Positions 32,059 through 40,627 of a DNA stretch of 64,000 nt are shown in pieces. This DNA comes from Leuctra nigra (taxonomy: Eukaryota > Arthropoda > Insecta > Plecoptera > Leuctridae), in assembly GCA_934045905.1 (NCBI GenBank), contig OW203771.1, forward strand, positions 1,426,001 through 1,490,000, read 5' to 3'. Every line of letters begins with the position of its first letter. The first letter of the stretch is position 1. The translations under genes and the position numbers were made by a program. Below the pieces are notes generated by a model. That model worked only from the letters and a program-made list of their open reading frames with translations. It made no database searches and had not been told where the DNA came from.

Positions 32059-33586
32059 TCTGAGTGGTGGCGGCACATTGGATCAGACTCGGCAGGAGAC
32101 TGGTGACTGCGGTGATGAGCGGCAGGAGTTCGGCGATTAAAGTTGATAATTGACTCACCAGAGTGTGTAGGCTTGTATCACCAGGTGGCTGCGGAAGTCC
32201 CTTGGCGGCGTTTGCGTAGCGCGGTGCTGGCTGCGATCTGCGTGGAGCCGACTCAGGATCGCTCGGAGTCGGAAGTCCCTGGGTCGAAGGCGGTGGCGGC
32301 TGTCGCTCCTCGCGGGTCGGTCGCTGGCGCCGTTCAGTAGCCGCCGTCAAGTACGGGCATCCCCGGTAACTTGCCGGATGTTCGCCGCCGCAGTTGACGC
32401 ACTTGGCCTTCTCTTCGCGTGGACGAGGGCAGACCTTGGCGTCGTGCTCCTCACCGCAGATGACGCAGCGGGGCCGCTGGTGGCAGAACTGCGCCGTGTG
32501 TCCGACCCGCTGGCAGGCGAAACACATGGTGGGGCGGCTTCGGCTCTTGCATGCCTCGACACTGACCTTGCAATGGCTGAGGTACTTGATGCAGCCAAGA
32601 TCCGCTCGTGGCTGCTCCGGCTGCGTAGTCAAGGCGACGCGGAACAGCGGAAACTTGACGGTCTTGTCCTGGTGCGAGGTAAGCTGCACGATGGACGTCG
32701 GCGTCAGTCCCAGTCCGACGAGGTCACGTCGAATGTCGTCGGGATCCGTGTTCATCGGCAGGCCGCGCAGCACGAAGACCTGCGACTTCTTCTTTTTCCC
32801 GCTCGGGAAGGTGTGGTACGGCACCGGGACGGCGCGTGTCATGAAGGCTCCAGTGACATCGCGGTAGTCTTCCGGCGTTCGCAGGCAGATCTTCACGGAC
32901 TGTGCGTAAGGCTTGATGGTGTAGTCTTCCTTGCAGACAGCGTCTAGGAACGCCAGGAGCTCGTTGTGCGACTTGAAGGCTTCAGACGCGACAACGACCG
33001 GCGGCACCTTGTACACCTTCACCGGTGGCGGTGAATCTTGCGTTGCAGGGGCTTCTCCCTCTTCAGGCGGCAGAACTCCGAATGCGTTCGAGGTCTTCAC
33101 CGGCAGTGGCTTCGGCCGCGATTTCGGTCTTCCGACCTTCTTGCGCTTCATGACGTCCTTAGTGCCGCCGTCGGACAACGTGCTGCCTTGCTCGTTGCGG
33201 CGCCTCTTCGCGGTGACGCGTTGAAAGTCCATCGGCTCTTCAACATCGCTCGGTCCGATGACTTCATCGTCACTTGACTCGGCTTCGCTGCTCGATGCTT
33301 GGGAGTTGATCCCCGCCATCAGTTGCGTGATTACGGCTCGCGCATTCGCCGTTGATTTCTCTCTTCTACTAGTGGCTTCATTGCCCGCTTCGTTCGCTGC
33401 GACTTCGGCCTTCTTCCCTGCTTTCCCGTAAGTCTTGGGCAGCATGTTGAGAAGGTCCTCGAAGTTCAGTAGTGTTGTCAGGAGGTCCTGGAGGTGTTGC
33501 TCGCTCGAGGACTCGTAGACCGGTCTCCCGCGAGCAGCAGACTGCCCAGCTGCCAACACCAGAGTAGCCAAACGCGCTCGAGCCAA
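32045..33586 (-). CDS. Jockey-like LINE ORF1 (Gag-like, zinc knuckles), 5' end uncertain
   Basis: About 510 codons. A basic, Pro/Ser-rich N-terminal half is followed by an RRM/PRE_C2HC-like region (VFVLRGLPMNTDPDDIRRDL) and three cysteine knuckles: CFACQRVGHTAQFC, CVICGEEHDAKVC and CVNCGGEHPASYRGC. The C-terminus is Pro/Gln-rich. The open frame begins at a TTG at the head-to-head junction, and the first in-frame ATG is about 48 codons further in, so the 5' end may be missing. It overlaps ORF2 by 14 nt. Confidence 0.85.
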   Translation of the reverse strand: MARARLATLVLAAGQSAARGRPVYESSSEQHLQDLLTTLLNFEDLLNMLPKTYGKAGKKAEVAANEAGNEATSRREKSTANARAVITQLMAGINSQASSSEAESSDDEVIGPSDVEEPMDFQRVTAKRRRNEQGSTLSDGGTKDVMKRKKVGRPKSRPKPLPVKTSNAFGVLPPEEGEAPATQDSPPPVKVYKVPPVVVASEAFKSHNELLAFLDAVCKEDYTIKPYAQSVKICLRTPEDYRDVTGAFMTRAVPVPYHTFPSGKKKKSQVFVLRGLPMNTDPDDIRRDLVGLGLTPTSIVQLTSHQDKTVKFPLFRVALTTQPEQPRADLGCIKYLSHCKVSVEACKSRSRPTMCFACQRVGHTAQFCHQRPRCVICGEEHDAKVCPRPREEKAKCVNCGGEHPASYRGCPYLTAATERRQRPTREERQPPPPSTQGLPTPSDPESAPRRSQPAPRYANAAKGLPQPPGDTSLHTLVSQLSTLIAELLPLITAVTSLLPSLIQCAATTQNVGK

Positions 33587-33601
33587 CGAGAACTCAGTGC
33601 T

Positions 33602-33935
33602 AAAACAAGCCGGCCAATAAGAACTCGAGAACTGATGACGTCCACCAGCAGCTGGATCTGGAGTTCTTGGCGAAACATCTGCTCGGGTTCAACATACGAT
33701 TCTACGAGCAGCTTGCCGAGAACTCCAATCCACTCATCGAGCGTCTCAGCCGTATAGAGGCGAGTCCGTGGGATCGATTTCCACGGCCAACCTCAGCTCT
33801 GAACATCTAAGGGCGCCGTCAGTCGCCGACTGAAATAAAGCCGAAAATCGTGCCGACTAATCACAATGAAGAAGGTAAAATTGGCAAATTAACCAGATGT
33901 CCTAATTTCATTGGTCCACAGGCCAATCAGCCAGA
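33602..33935 (+). pseudogene. Second LINE 3' fragment, opposite orientation
   Basis: The plus strand encodes a diverged copy of the ORF2 C-terminus (FYEQLAENSNPLIERLSRIE is identical) ending at a TAA near 33808, then the shared 3' UTR with TGATTGG-type words. It differs by many substitutions from 29226-29540 read on the other strand, so it is a separate copy and not an assembly fold-over. Confidence 0.75.
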
Positions 33936-34090
33936 AGGAGGTGTGAACACTTCACCATTCGACCTCCGACACCTGAGGATGGCGGAACCATCTCCGCCGA
34001 AACGTCGTGGCAAACGGCCCTTCTCAGGGCCAAAACCACAAACCAACAATGGAGCGCCAACCGAAGAAACGACACATAGCAAATATAGAT
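33936..34090 (+). repeat. Penelope-type terminal (pLTR-like) segment
   Basis: After the LINE fragment the sequence changes to CACCTGAGGATGGCGG...CCGAAACG, then the hairpin GGCCCTTCTCAGGGCC (34016-34031) and CAACAATGGAGCGCC. This pattern is characteristic, from memory, of Penelope-like element ends. Its orientation agrees with the RT fragment at 27758-29218. Confidence 0.6.
33970..34009 (+). ncRNA. Candidate hammerhead ribozyme motif
   Basis: Core: CTGAGGA (33973-33979, matches CUGANGA), stem II GGCGGA/TCCGCC (33981-33986 with 33993-33998, six pairs), GAAA (33999-34002), then CGTC with GTC as the possible cleavage triplet. Stem I is CAC (33970-33972) with GTG (34007-34009). Stem III would be minimal (ACGT, self-complementary), as described for dimer-acting hammerheads in Penelope-like elements. 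One unpaired T (33980) at the base of stem II departs from the canonical core. Confidence 0.45.
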
Positions 34091-34533
34091 TGTATTATGT
34101 CATCGCTGTCGAATTGTCTTATGAAACTATTAGGTAAGTAATAATGTAATCCACTTGTCCCTGATAAACTCCCGTATCACACCGACATTAAGACCCAAAA
34201 GTCATGTATTTTAAGATGTGATCACTGTCAAGATGATTTTAAACCATTTGTCAAACTTATCAGATTATATCTTAGAGGTCTGCACTCCAGGTACATTCTT
34301 GTGATAATAATTCTAAATTCAAATATTTCTTTCATTGCTGACAATCATTCATTGAAACAATGCTACAATTAATTCATAAATATTATTTAAACTTATAAAA
34401 ATGACGTAAATAAGGCTATTCAATTGCCCAAATTTTGTTTTTACTGTTAAATACTGCAAATTAGGCAATATTTTGCACATTTACTGCTAGTTTTGGAACT
34501 ACATTTTTAATACTACTACATTATTCGGTATAT
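34091..34533. other. AT-rich noncoding sequence
   Basis: Base composition falls back to AT-rich immediately after the retroelement island. No gene recognised. Confidence 0.5.
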
Positions 34534-34990
34534 CTAGTGGAGCGGTCGCTCCACTCAGCCAAGTCTTACCGTACACTCACAGTCACTCAACATACCGTAA
34601 ATGCCTATATAAACTGAGGAGCAGACCAACTACTTTTACTGTAAGCAACAACATAGCATTTTCGGCCAACTGGATCTCAACAAAGGAAAATCTCTCATTG
34701 TTGTGAAATGTCTTAATTTTGAGCTATGGCCCACCTAACAACATATACATCACGCGACAACAACCAGTCATGCCGTTTACGACCTAGAGGGCAGTGAAAA
34801 TCGTGAAATTACACCGCTTTCATCTGCTTCTTCTTCTTCTTCTTCTTCAGATGATGATATCAGAAAAGGTTGCTCTCACCGCCACAGCCTAAACGGCTGA
34901 ACCGATCAACCTGAAATATTTACCACATATGCACTTTTGGCGTCTGATGATACCTTGCCTCTTATAAATTTTTTGTGCCGCCATTTTTAA

Positions 34991-36415
34991 ACCGGAAGTG
35001 ACGTCATATATAAAAAAACAGCTGGACCGATTAGAACGAAATTAGCGCCATTCGATTTAGATGGTCATCTATATGAAGTATGATACTAAAAAACATTATT
35101 TTCTTATTTTCTAAACCGGAAGTGATGTCATAAATTCACAATATTTAGCTTATTTCATCAAATTATACTTTAAATACACATATAATTAGCTTACATTGTA
35201 ACATAGACAATACAAAATAATTATAATTTTAATACAGTGTTCTCGGTCGCCATTCCTGAAACCGGAAGTGACGTCATATATCGAAAACACCTGTACCGAT
35301 TGCCACTGAACTAGCTCCTGTCTATGCATTCTGCAATCTTTTTGAAAAATCAATTGGGATAAATGAATATACAAATAAACGGTACCGGAAATGGCGGCAA
35401 GAACCACTAAATGAAACCGGAAGTGACGTCATATATTGAAAACGGCATGACCGATTTGACGGAAATTAGCGCTAAAGAATTCAGAAGGTCATTCATGAAG
35501 TATCAACTAGATAGAACTAGATTGTTTTCTTATTACCTATACCGGAAATGACGTCATAAATATGCTAAATGACGCCATTAATATGCTAAATGACATTAAA
35601 TTCCCCAATCTATACTTTTAAATAGATATTTAGAAACATACATTGTGAATAATTATTAATTCAAGATTGCGGTGTACTCGGCCGCCATTTGCAAAAACCG
35701 GAAGTGACGTCATATATCGAAAACGGCTGTATCGATTGTAACCAAATTTTGGAATTGTGTAGGACTAATAATTATGAATTCAAGACGACATTATTTTTGG
35801 CCGCCATTGTTTAAACCGGAAGTGACGTCATATATCAAAAACGGATGTACCGATTGCAACTAAATTATGTAATTATGTAGGACTTATATTTTTGAATTAA
35901 AGACGACATTATTTTCGACCGCCATTGTTAAAACCGGAAGTGACGTCATATATCGAAAACGGCTGTACCGATTGCAACTAAATTATGTAATTATGTAGGA
36001 CTTATATTTTTGAATTAAAGACAACATTATTTTCGACCGCCATTGTTAAAACCGAAAGTGACGTCATATGTCGAAAACGGCTGTACCGATTGCAACTAAA
36101 ATATCTAATTATGTTGGACTTATAATTATGAATTCAAGACGACATTATTTCTGGCCGCCATATTTAAAACAGGAAGTGACGTCATTTATAGAAAACAGAT
36201 GTACCGATTGCAACTAAATTATGTAATTATATAGCCCTTATATTTATGGATTCAAGATGACATTATTTTCGGCCGCTATTTCAAAACCGGAAGTGACGTC
36301 ATATATCGAAAACAACTGCCGAGATTGCAGCTTAATTATGCAATTATGTTGCACTTTTATGAATTCAAGGCGGCAGTATTATTGAGCGCCATTTTTTAAA
36401 CTGGAAGTGAAGTCA
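34991..36415 (+). promoter_or_regulatory. Array of composite ETS-CRE sites with YY1-like words
   Basis: Exact ACCGGAAGTGACGTCA occurs at 34991, 35261, 35416, 35697, 35815, 35933 and 36286. Near matches are at 35115, 35541, 36051, 36169 and 36400. From 35697 on the spacing is 117-118 bp, a true tandem repeat. Units usually carry GCCGCCAT upstream and CGAAAACGGCTGTACCGATT downstream. The first matches ETS (CCGGAAGT) fused to a full CRE (TGACGTCA); the GCCGCCATTTT word resembles a YY1 site. Binding is inferred from consensus only. Confidence 0.7.
35697..36415 (+). repeat. 118-bp tandem repeat, about 6 copies
   Basis: Spacing of the composite site is 118, 118, 118, 118, 117 and about 114 bp. Shared flanking words are AATTATGTAGGACTTATA and GACGACATTATTTTCG. 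The last unit is the most diverged. Confidence 0.88.
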
Positions 36416-37683
36416 GATATCGAAAACGTCTGGACAGATTGTAACGAAACTTAGACTATTCTTCTTGGATAATCATTTTAAGCTTGTACCAAATGCAACT
36501 TTTCTTACTAACCAAATCGGTTGAGGCGTATTTTTTTAAAGAAATTAGTCCTTGGTAGGACATGTGCTACAAGCTGCATGAATAAACTAACAAAAGAAGT
36601 GATATCCCAGAAAAAAACACTCCGTGTAAAAAAGGCAGCCAAGTCTCTTTACTTTAAAAAAATTCAACACCGAAAAGGAGTGATATCAAAAAAGAAGCCA
36701 AGTCAATGACATTTCCAAATATTTAATCGTATCTTTGAAATAAAAGTATAAACACCGAGAAATACTTGACAAAAGGACTTGGCGCATCGTTTTTTTAAAG
36801 ACATTTTTCTATTCATAAGCATATGCCATTTATATACAACCGTCATTTAGAATTTTTAGAATAATAGGGACACATCTTTCAATTACATATTATACATACC
36901 TACTGTAAAATATTTTCTATTTGAATATATACGCTATGAAACTTGTTGCCTATGTTTTCTATAAATACACAATAGTTATCTTCGTAATATTGTTTCGTGG
37001 TCAACATAATTAAGTCTCATGCGTTATACCTTCGCATCATGAAATACATTTCTATTAATCCGCATTTTATAACAATACATTTCACAAAGTACACAGAGAC
37101 GGCACATGGAATTTCTTTAAATTTTTTAACTTTATACACTTGACACTTAAAAAATATATAATAGTGTTCCATAGATAGTTAGTAATTATTTTACAACGTT
37201 TCATGATTTCCCTCAATCAAGATCAAATTATGAAAACATACCCTTCTAATATCACCATATTAACAGTGCTATAAAAATATAAATGAGCCCACTTCCAATT
37301 GTTATTTAATTCTTCCACCCTTACATTACTTATCTATTACAACATGAAATCTTTCTTCTATCGCCATTGACAAAACTATAAAATAGCCATTACTAAAAGT
37401 AGCTTGATTCATAGATACTGGCTCTAAAAAAAAGAGGAAAATGTACCTAATTGTAAATTTCTTTCCACTTATAGGATAGAATGATGTCTTTAAAAAAACG
37501 ATGCGCCAAGTCCTTTTGTAAAGTATTTCTCGGTGTTTATACTTTTATTTCAAAGATACGATTAAATATTTGGAAATGTCATTGACTTGGCTTCTTTTTT
37601 GATATCACTCCTTTTCGGTGTTGAATTTATTTAAAGTAAAGAGACTTGGCTGCCATTTTTACACGGAGTGTTTTTTTCTGGGA

Positions 37684-38311
37684 TGTCATTTACTGTTGCC
37701 ATGGAAATTTTGTCCTAAACAACTCTTTAAATTTAACGGAGCAATGAAGTACTTCTGATTCAAATATTATGATGATTATGAATTATTAAACACTTGAATT
37801 TACCTCTTGGTTACAGCTGACTTGTAAAACTTCTTCCGAGTAAACTTTACCTGAATGAAGTGAAGTGTTTCTAACTTCACACGCAATAAACTGTCACGTG
37901 ACCTGAATGTGTTGATTGAAATACGTAGTTATTGAATAGAAACAACAGATGTCTCGCTCTCTCCTTCTCTAACTGATATGTTGCTTCTCACTCTGTATGT
38001 ATACCAAACTCTCAAGTACTCTTTGCATCACATGCCTTGCTGATAACAAGGTGCTATCTTTCTAAGAATATTGATTTCTTATTAGTTGCTCTTAATTGAG
38101 TGAGCGAAGCGAGCGACTCTTTTGACTCTTTTAACACGGACCTCTGTTTTTTCTTTTGTTTCTTTTTTTGGCTGCTACCTGGAGCAATAGAAGTCGCACC
38201 GCTTCACCGATGGATCAGAAATTTTGCACACATGTAGAGACAACCTTTTCTGTGTGCAGACCCACATTTTTTTTGAAATCCGTTCATAGGTTAAAATTTA
38301 AATCAATATCT
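37684..38311. other. Orphan copy of locus 1 upstream region and flanks
   Basis: 37838-38095 aligns with 13312-13590, the 5' flank of ankyrin locus 1, but exon 1 is absent. The homology begins abruptly at CCGAGTAAACTTTACCTG. 38100-38311 is low-complexity sequence of another repeat, split from 44589 onward by the LTR element. Confidence 0.65.
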
Positions 38312-38315
38312 CCCT

Positions 38316-39139
38316 TGTCACGTGTTGACAATCTTCTAACTGCCCCCCCCCCCCCCTTTCCTTCCACCTTCATCCCCTCGTCTATGGCTGGTAGCCTACC
38401 CCTCCCCTCTCTTCAGCTCGCTGACTACCCCTACCTACCTTGGCGGCTGGGGAATATTAGAGAACATTCTAGAGGACAGTGTGCTGGCGTTGACATGACA
38501 GTTGTTTTGATTGAGAGCCCAGTTTTTCTCCTCTCGATGTAGCTATGGCAAGAGAGTGTACAATATTACCGAGTGTCTGGGAGGCTTGTGGTGCACTAAA
38601 AGAAGCTGGAAGAACTGTATAAGGTACCGTACTCTCACGCACGTTTCACGGAACTTTTAGTGAACGAGAACATTTGTTGGAATAACTCTTTGGCATTAGG
38701 TGTTTACCTCATGTGCATTCTCAGGCTGATCACGCTTATCAATAGAGTTGTAATTGTGATTAAATTAGGCACTAGCGTGTACAGTTTGTATCTTTATTGT
38801 TTACAAGGCCAATTATTTGTATCTTATGTATCTTTATTGTTTACAAGGCCAATTATTTGTATATTAGGTATCTTTATTTGTATCACAGGCCGGCCGCTGT
38901 TTAGAATATAATTATGTCATTTTGGACTGTTCATTATCTCATTTTGATTATTTCTTGGGAAACATTGGAGATCATTGTCATCCGTAATTACAGTTTGAAC
39001 TGTTTATCATATTAGATGGTGATTTATGGGTTATGTCATGTGTTTTTTTAAGCCGCCTCATATCCCGAACAGTCCTCCCCCCTCCCCTTTCTTCCTTAAC
39101 TAACGTGAACCTAGCAGATATCGGGTTATACACGTTATA
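38316..39139 (+). repeat. 5' LTR of Ty3/gypsy element 2
   Basis: 824 bp, starts TGTCACGTG, contains a 14-base C tract and an internal duplication of TATCTTTATTGTTTACAAGG (from about 38789). Short open frames in it recur identically in the 3' LTR and are not genes. Confidence 0.92.
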
Positions 39140-39141
39140 AA

Positions 39142-39157
39142 TGGCGCCCAACGTGGA
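39142..39157 (+). promoter_or_regulatory. Primer-binding site (tRNA-Lys type)
   Basis: TGGCGCCCAACGTGGA, two bases after the LTR. The complement matches the 3' end of the lysine tRNA used as primer by several retroelements (from memory). Confidence 0.85.
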
Positions 39158-39326
39158 TTAGTTTTGGAGGGATTTTGTTTTGTCCTTACTTCAGGTATTC
39201 CTCTTCTCATACGTGTCTCAATTATGGATTATTCAAGGCTTCTGAGAGATGAACTTGAGTATGAATTACGCATAATTCATAATTCATAATTCATAATTCG
39301 TTGTTGAGTTGTCAACGGTTGAAGCC

Positions 39327-40583
39327 ATGAAGAAAACTATGGCTTCATTTTTGAAAACGGAAAAAGCAGGACGCTCACTTGGCCCTAGAGACACTAATTT
39401 GGATTTCAAAGAAGAATTGGAGATATGTGAAGTTAAAGTTACTGAATTAGAGTCGGGTGTTACAACCTATAAAGGTTCTTCAAAAGCAGACTCTGATTTC
39501 AAACGTCTAGACGTGAGGTTGGGGCATGTACTCAGGCGTTTGGAAAGAATTTTGCTTACCAAGGAACAGACTGCAGAGATTAAGGCTAAATCGAAGCTTA
39601 TACAAAGAACACTTGCATGTTTTGACAAGATAAAAGAAAAAACAGGAGATAAAGAAGAGAGTGGAGATGAAGAAAAGGAAGAATTGCGCAAGAAAGTAAA
39701 GGAGTTAACGGCCAAGCTTGAGAAGAGCAAGAAGATTTCTGAAGACGAGGGCCAGGCTACACCAGTAAGAAAGCAGATCCCGGTTATCAAATGGGGTGTT
39801 ACCTTTTCTGGTGACAGCAGAGGACTAAGCGTGAACGCTTTTTTGGAACGTATTGAAGAATTGCGTGAAGCGAGGAACCTATCAAGTGAAGAACTTTGGT
39901 CATCGGCTATAGATCTGTTCACCGGCTCGGCCATAATATGGTTCAGGTCAATCCGCGCGAACATTAATTCATGGGAAGATCTCACCCACTTACTCAAAAG
40001 AGAATTCCAACCTTTTGACTATGAAGACAATCTTTTGAATGAGATTAAAGCGAGAACTCAAGGAGCCGAAGAGAAAATAAGTATTTATATTGCCATTATG
40101 AAAAACTTATTTAAAAGACTTCCCGAATCTCTTTTAGAAGAAAAGAAGCTCAAGATTCTCAGACAAAATATCCTCCCATACTATGCGGACAGATTGGCAC
40201 TCATCCCCACAAAAACAGTAGAAGAGCTATTGGATTTAGTCCGTGGATTAGAAGAAAACAAGCTCAGAATTGACAAATTTCGACCACCTCCGACGGCTCT
40301 CAAACAGTTATTAGAGCCTGACCTTGCTTACCAGGACATCGAGAAACAGGGTCGAGCTACTGAAGTGGCTGCCATTCAACAGGCAACACCCCCTATTTGT
40401 TGGAATTGTAAAGAAGAAGGACATCGTTTTAGGAAATGTCCTAAGGCCGTTCAAAGGAAGTTTTGTTACTTCTGCGGAGAAGAAAATGTCAACAGATACC
40501 AATGTACGAAGTGTGGTAGTGTGAATGCGGGAAAAGAAGAAGGGTCTCGTACGTCCGGAGCCGCGCGAAGCAACCCGAAGTAA
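39327..40583 (+). CDS. gag: Gag polyprotein (Ty3/gypsy element 2)
   Basis: Open from upstream, with the first ATG of this frame at 39327. The N-terminal half is charged and helical, the middle carries a capsid-like segment (SVNAFLERIEELREARNLSS, WFRSIRANINSWEDL, LKREFQPFDYEDNLL), and the end carries a CCHC knuckle (CWNCKEEGHRFRKC) plus a second cysteine cluster (CYFCGEENVNRYQC). Ends at TAA 40581-40583. An earlier ATG at 39224 opens a frame (MDYSRLLRDELEYEL) that closes within a 7-bp tandem repeat (CATAATT, four units at 39270-39298), so the original N-terminus may have been broken by repeat slippage. Confidence 0.85.
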   Translation: MKKTMASFLKTEKAGRSLGPRDTNLDFKEELEICEVKVTELESGVTTYKGSSKADSDFKRLDVRLGHVLRRLERILLTKEQTAEIKAKSKLIQRTLACFDKIKEKTGDKEESGDEEKEELRKKVKELTAKLEKSKKISEDEGQATPVRKQIPVIKWGVTFSGDSRGLSVNAFLERIEELREARNLSSEELWSSAIDLFTGSAIIWFRSIRANINSWEDLTHLLKREFQPFDYEDNLLNEIKARTQGAEEKISIYIAIMKNLFKRLPESLLEEKKLKILRQNILPYYADRLALIPTKTVEELLDLVRGLEENKLRIDKFRPPPTALKQLLEPDLAYQDIEKQGRATEVAAIQQATPPICWNCKEEGHRFRKCPKAVQRKFCYFCGEENVNRYQCTKCGSVNAGKEEGSRTSGAARSNPK

Positions 40584-40627
40584 AGGCTCCTCATTGCAAA
40601 AGCCGGTATCCTACGCATCATATTGGG

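Larger units (their letters stand above)
29226..33935. mobile_element. LINE pair, 3' ends outward, nested in the Penelope-like element
   Basis: A minus-strand LINE (ORF1 33586-32045, ORF2 32058-29215) is joined head-on at about 33600 to a plus-strand LINE 3' fragment (33602-33935). Consequently about 300 bp at each end are inverted copies (29226-29550 and 33640-33935). Penelope-like sequence on the left and a Penelope-type regulatory segment on the right have the same orientation, which suggests the LINEs interrupted one Penelope-like element. Confidence 0.65.
34534..37683 (-). repeat. Longest palindrome/CTAG repeat with ETS-CRE array and foldback arms
   Basis: Left end CTAG (34534-34537) plus the palindrome AGTGGAGCGGTCGCTCCACT (34536-34555). 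Then come the subterminal module, a (TTC)n tract near 34828-34850, the CAGCCTAAACGGCTGAACCG region, twelve exact or degenerate ETS-CRE units (34991-36415), and inverted arms 36605-36805 and 37484-37683. The 678-bp spacer between the arms is AT-rich. No transposase or Rep/helicase is seen. Palindrome next to CTAG plus internal tandem repeats recalls non-autonomous Helitron/Helentron elements; the foldback arms are not typical of them. Confidence 0.8.

Noticed and set aside
30592..33224. Plus-strand ORFs opposite LINE ORF1/ORF2
   Set aside because: Shadow frames of the minus-strand LINE; no motif.
33850..34137. 95-aa ORF spanning the LINE 3' UTR and Penelope-type end
   Set aside because: Crosses the junction of two elements; composition follows the repeat, not a gene.
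38156..38911. ORFs of 128 and 83 aa (and copies at 43760-44356)
   Set aside because: They lie in the LTRs of gypsy element 2 and recur identically in both; no domain.
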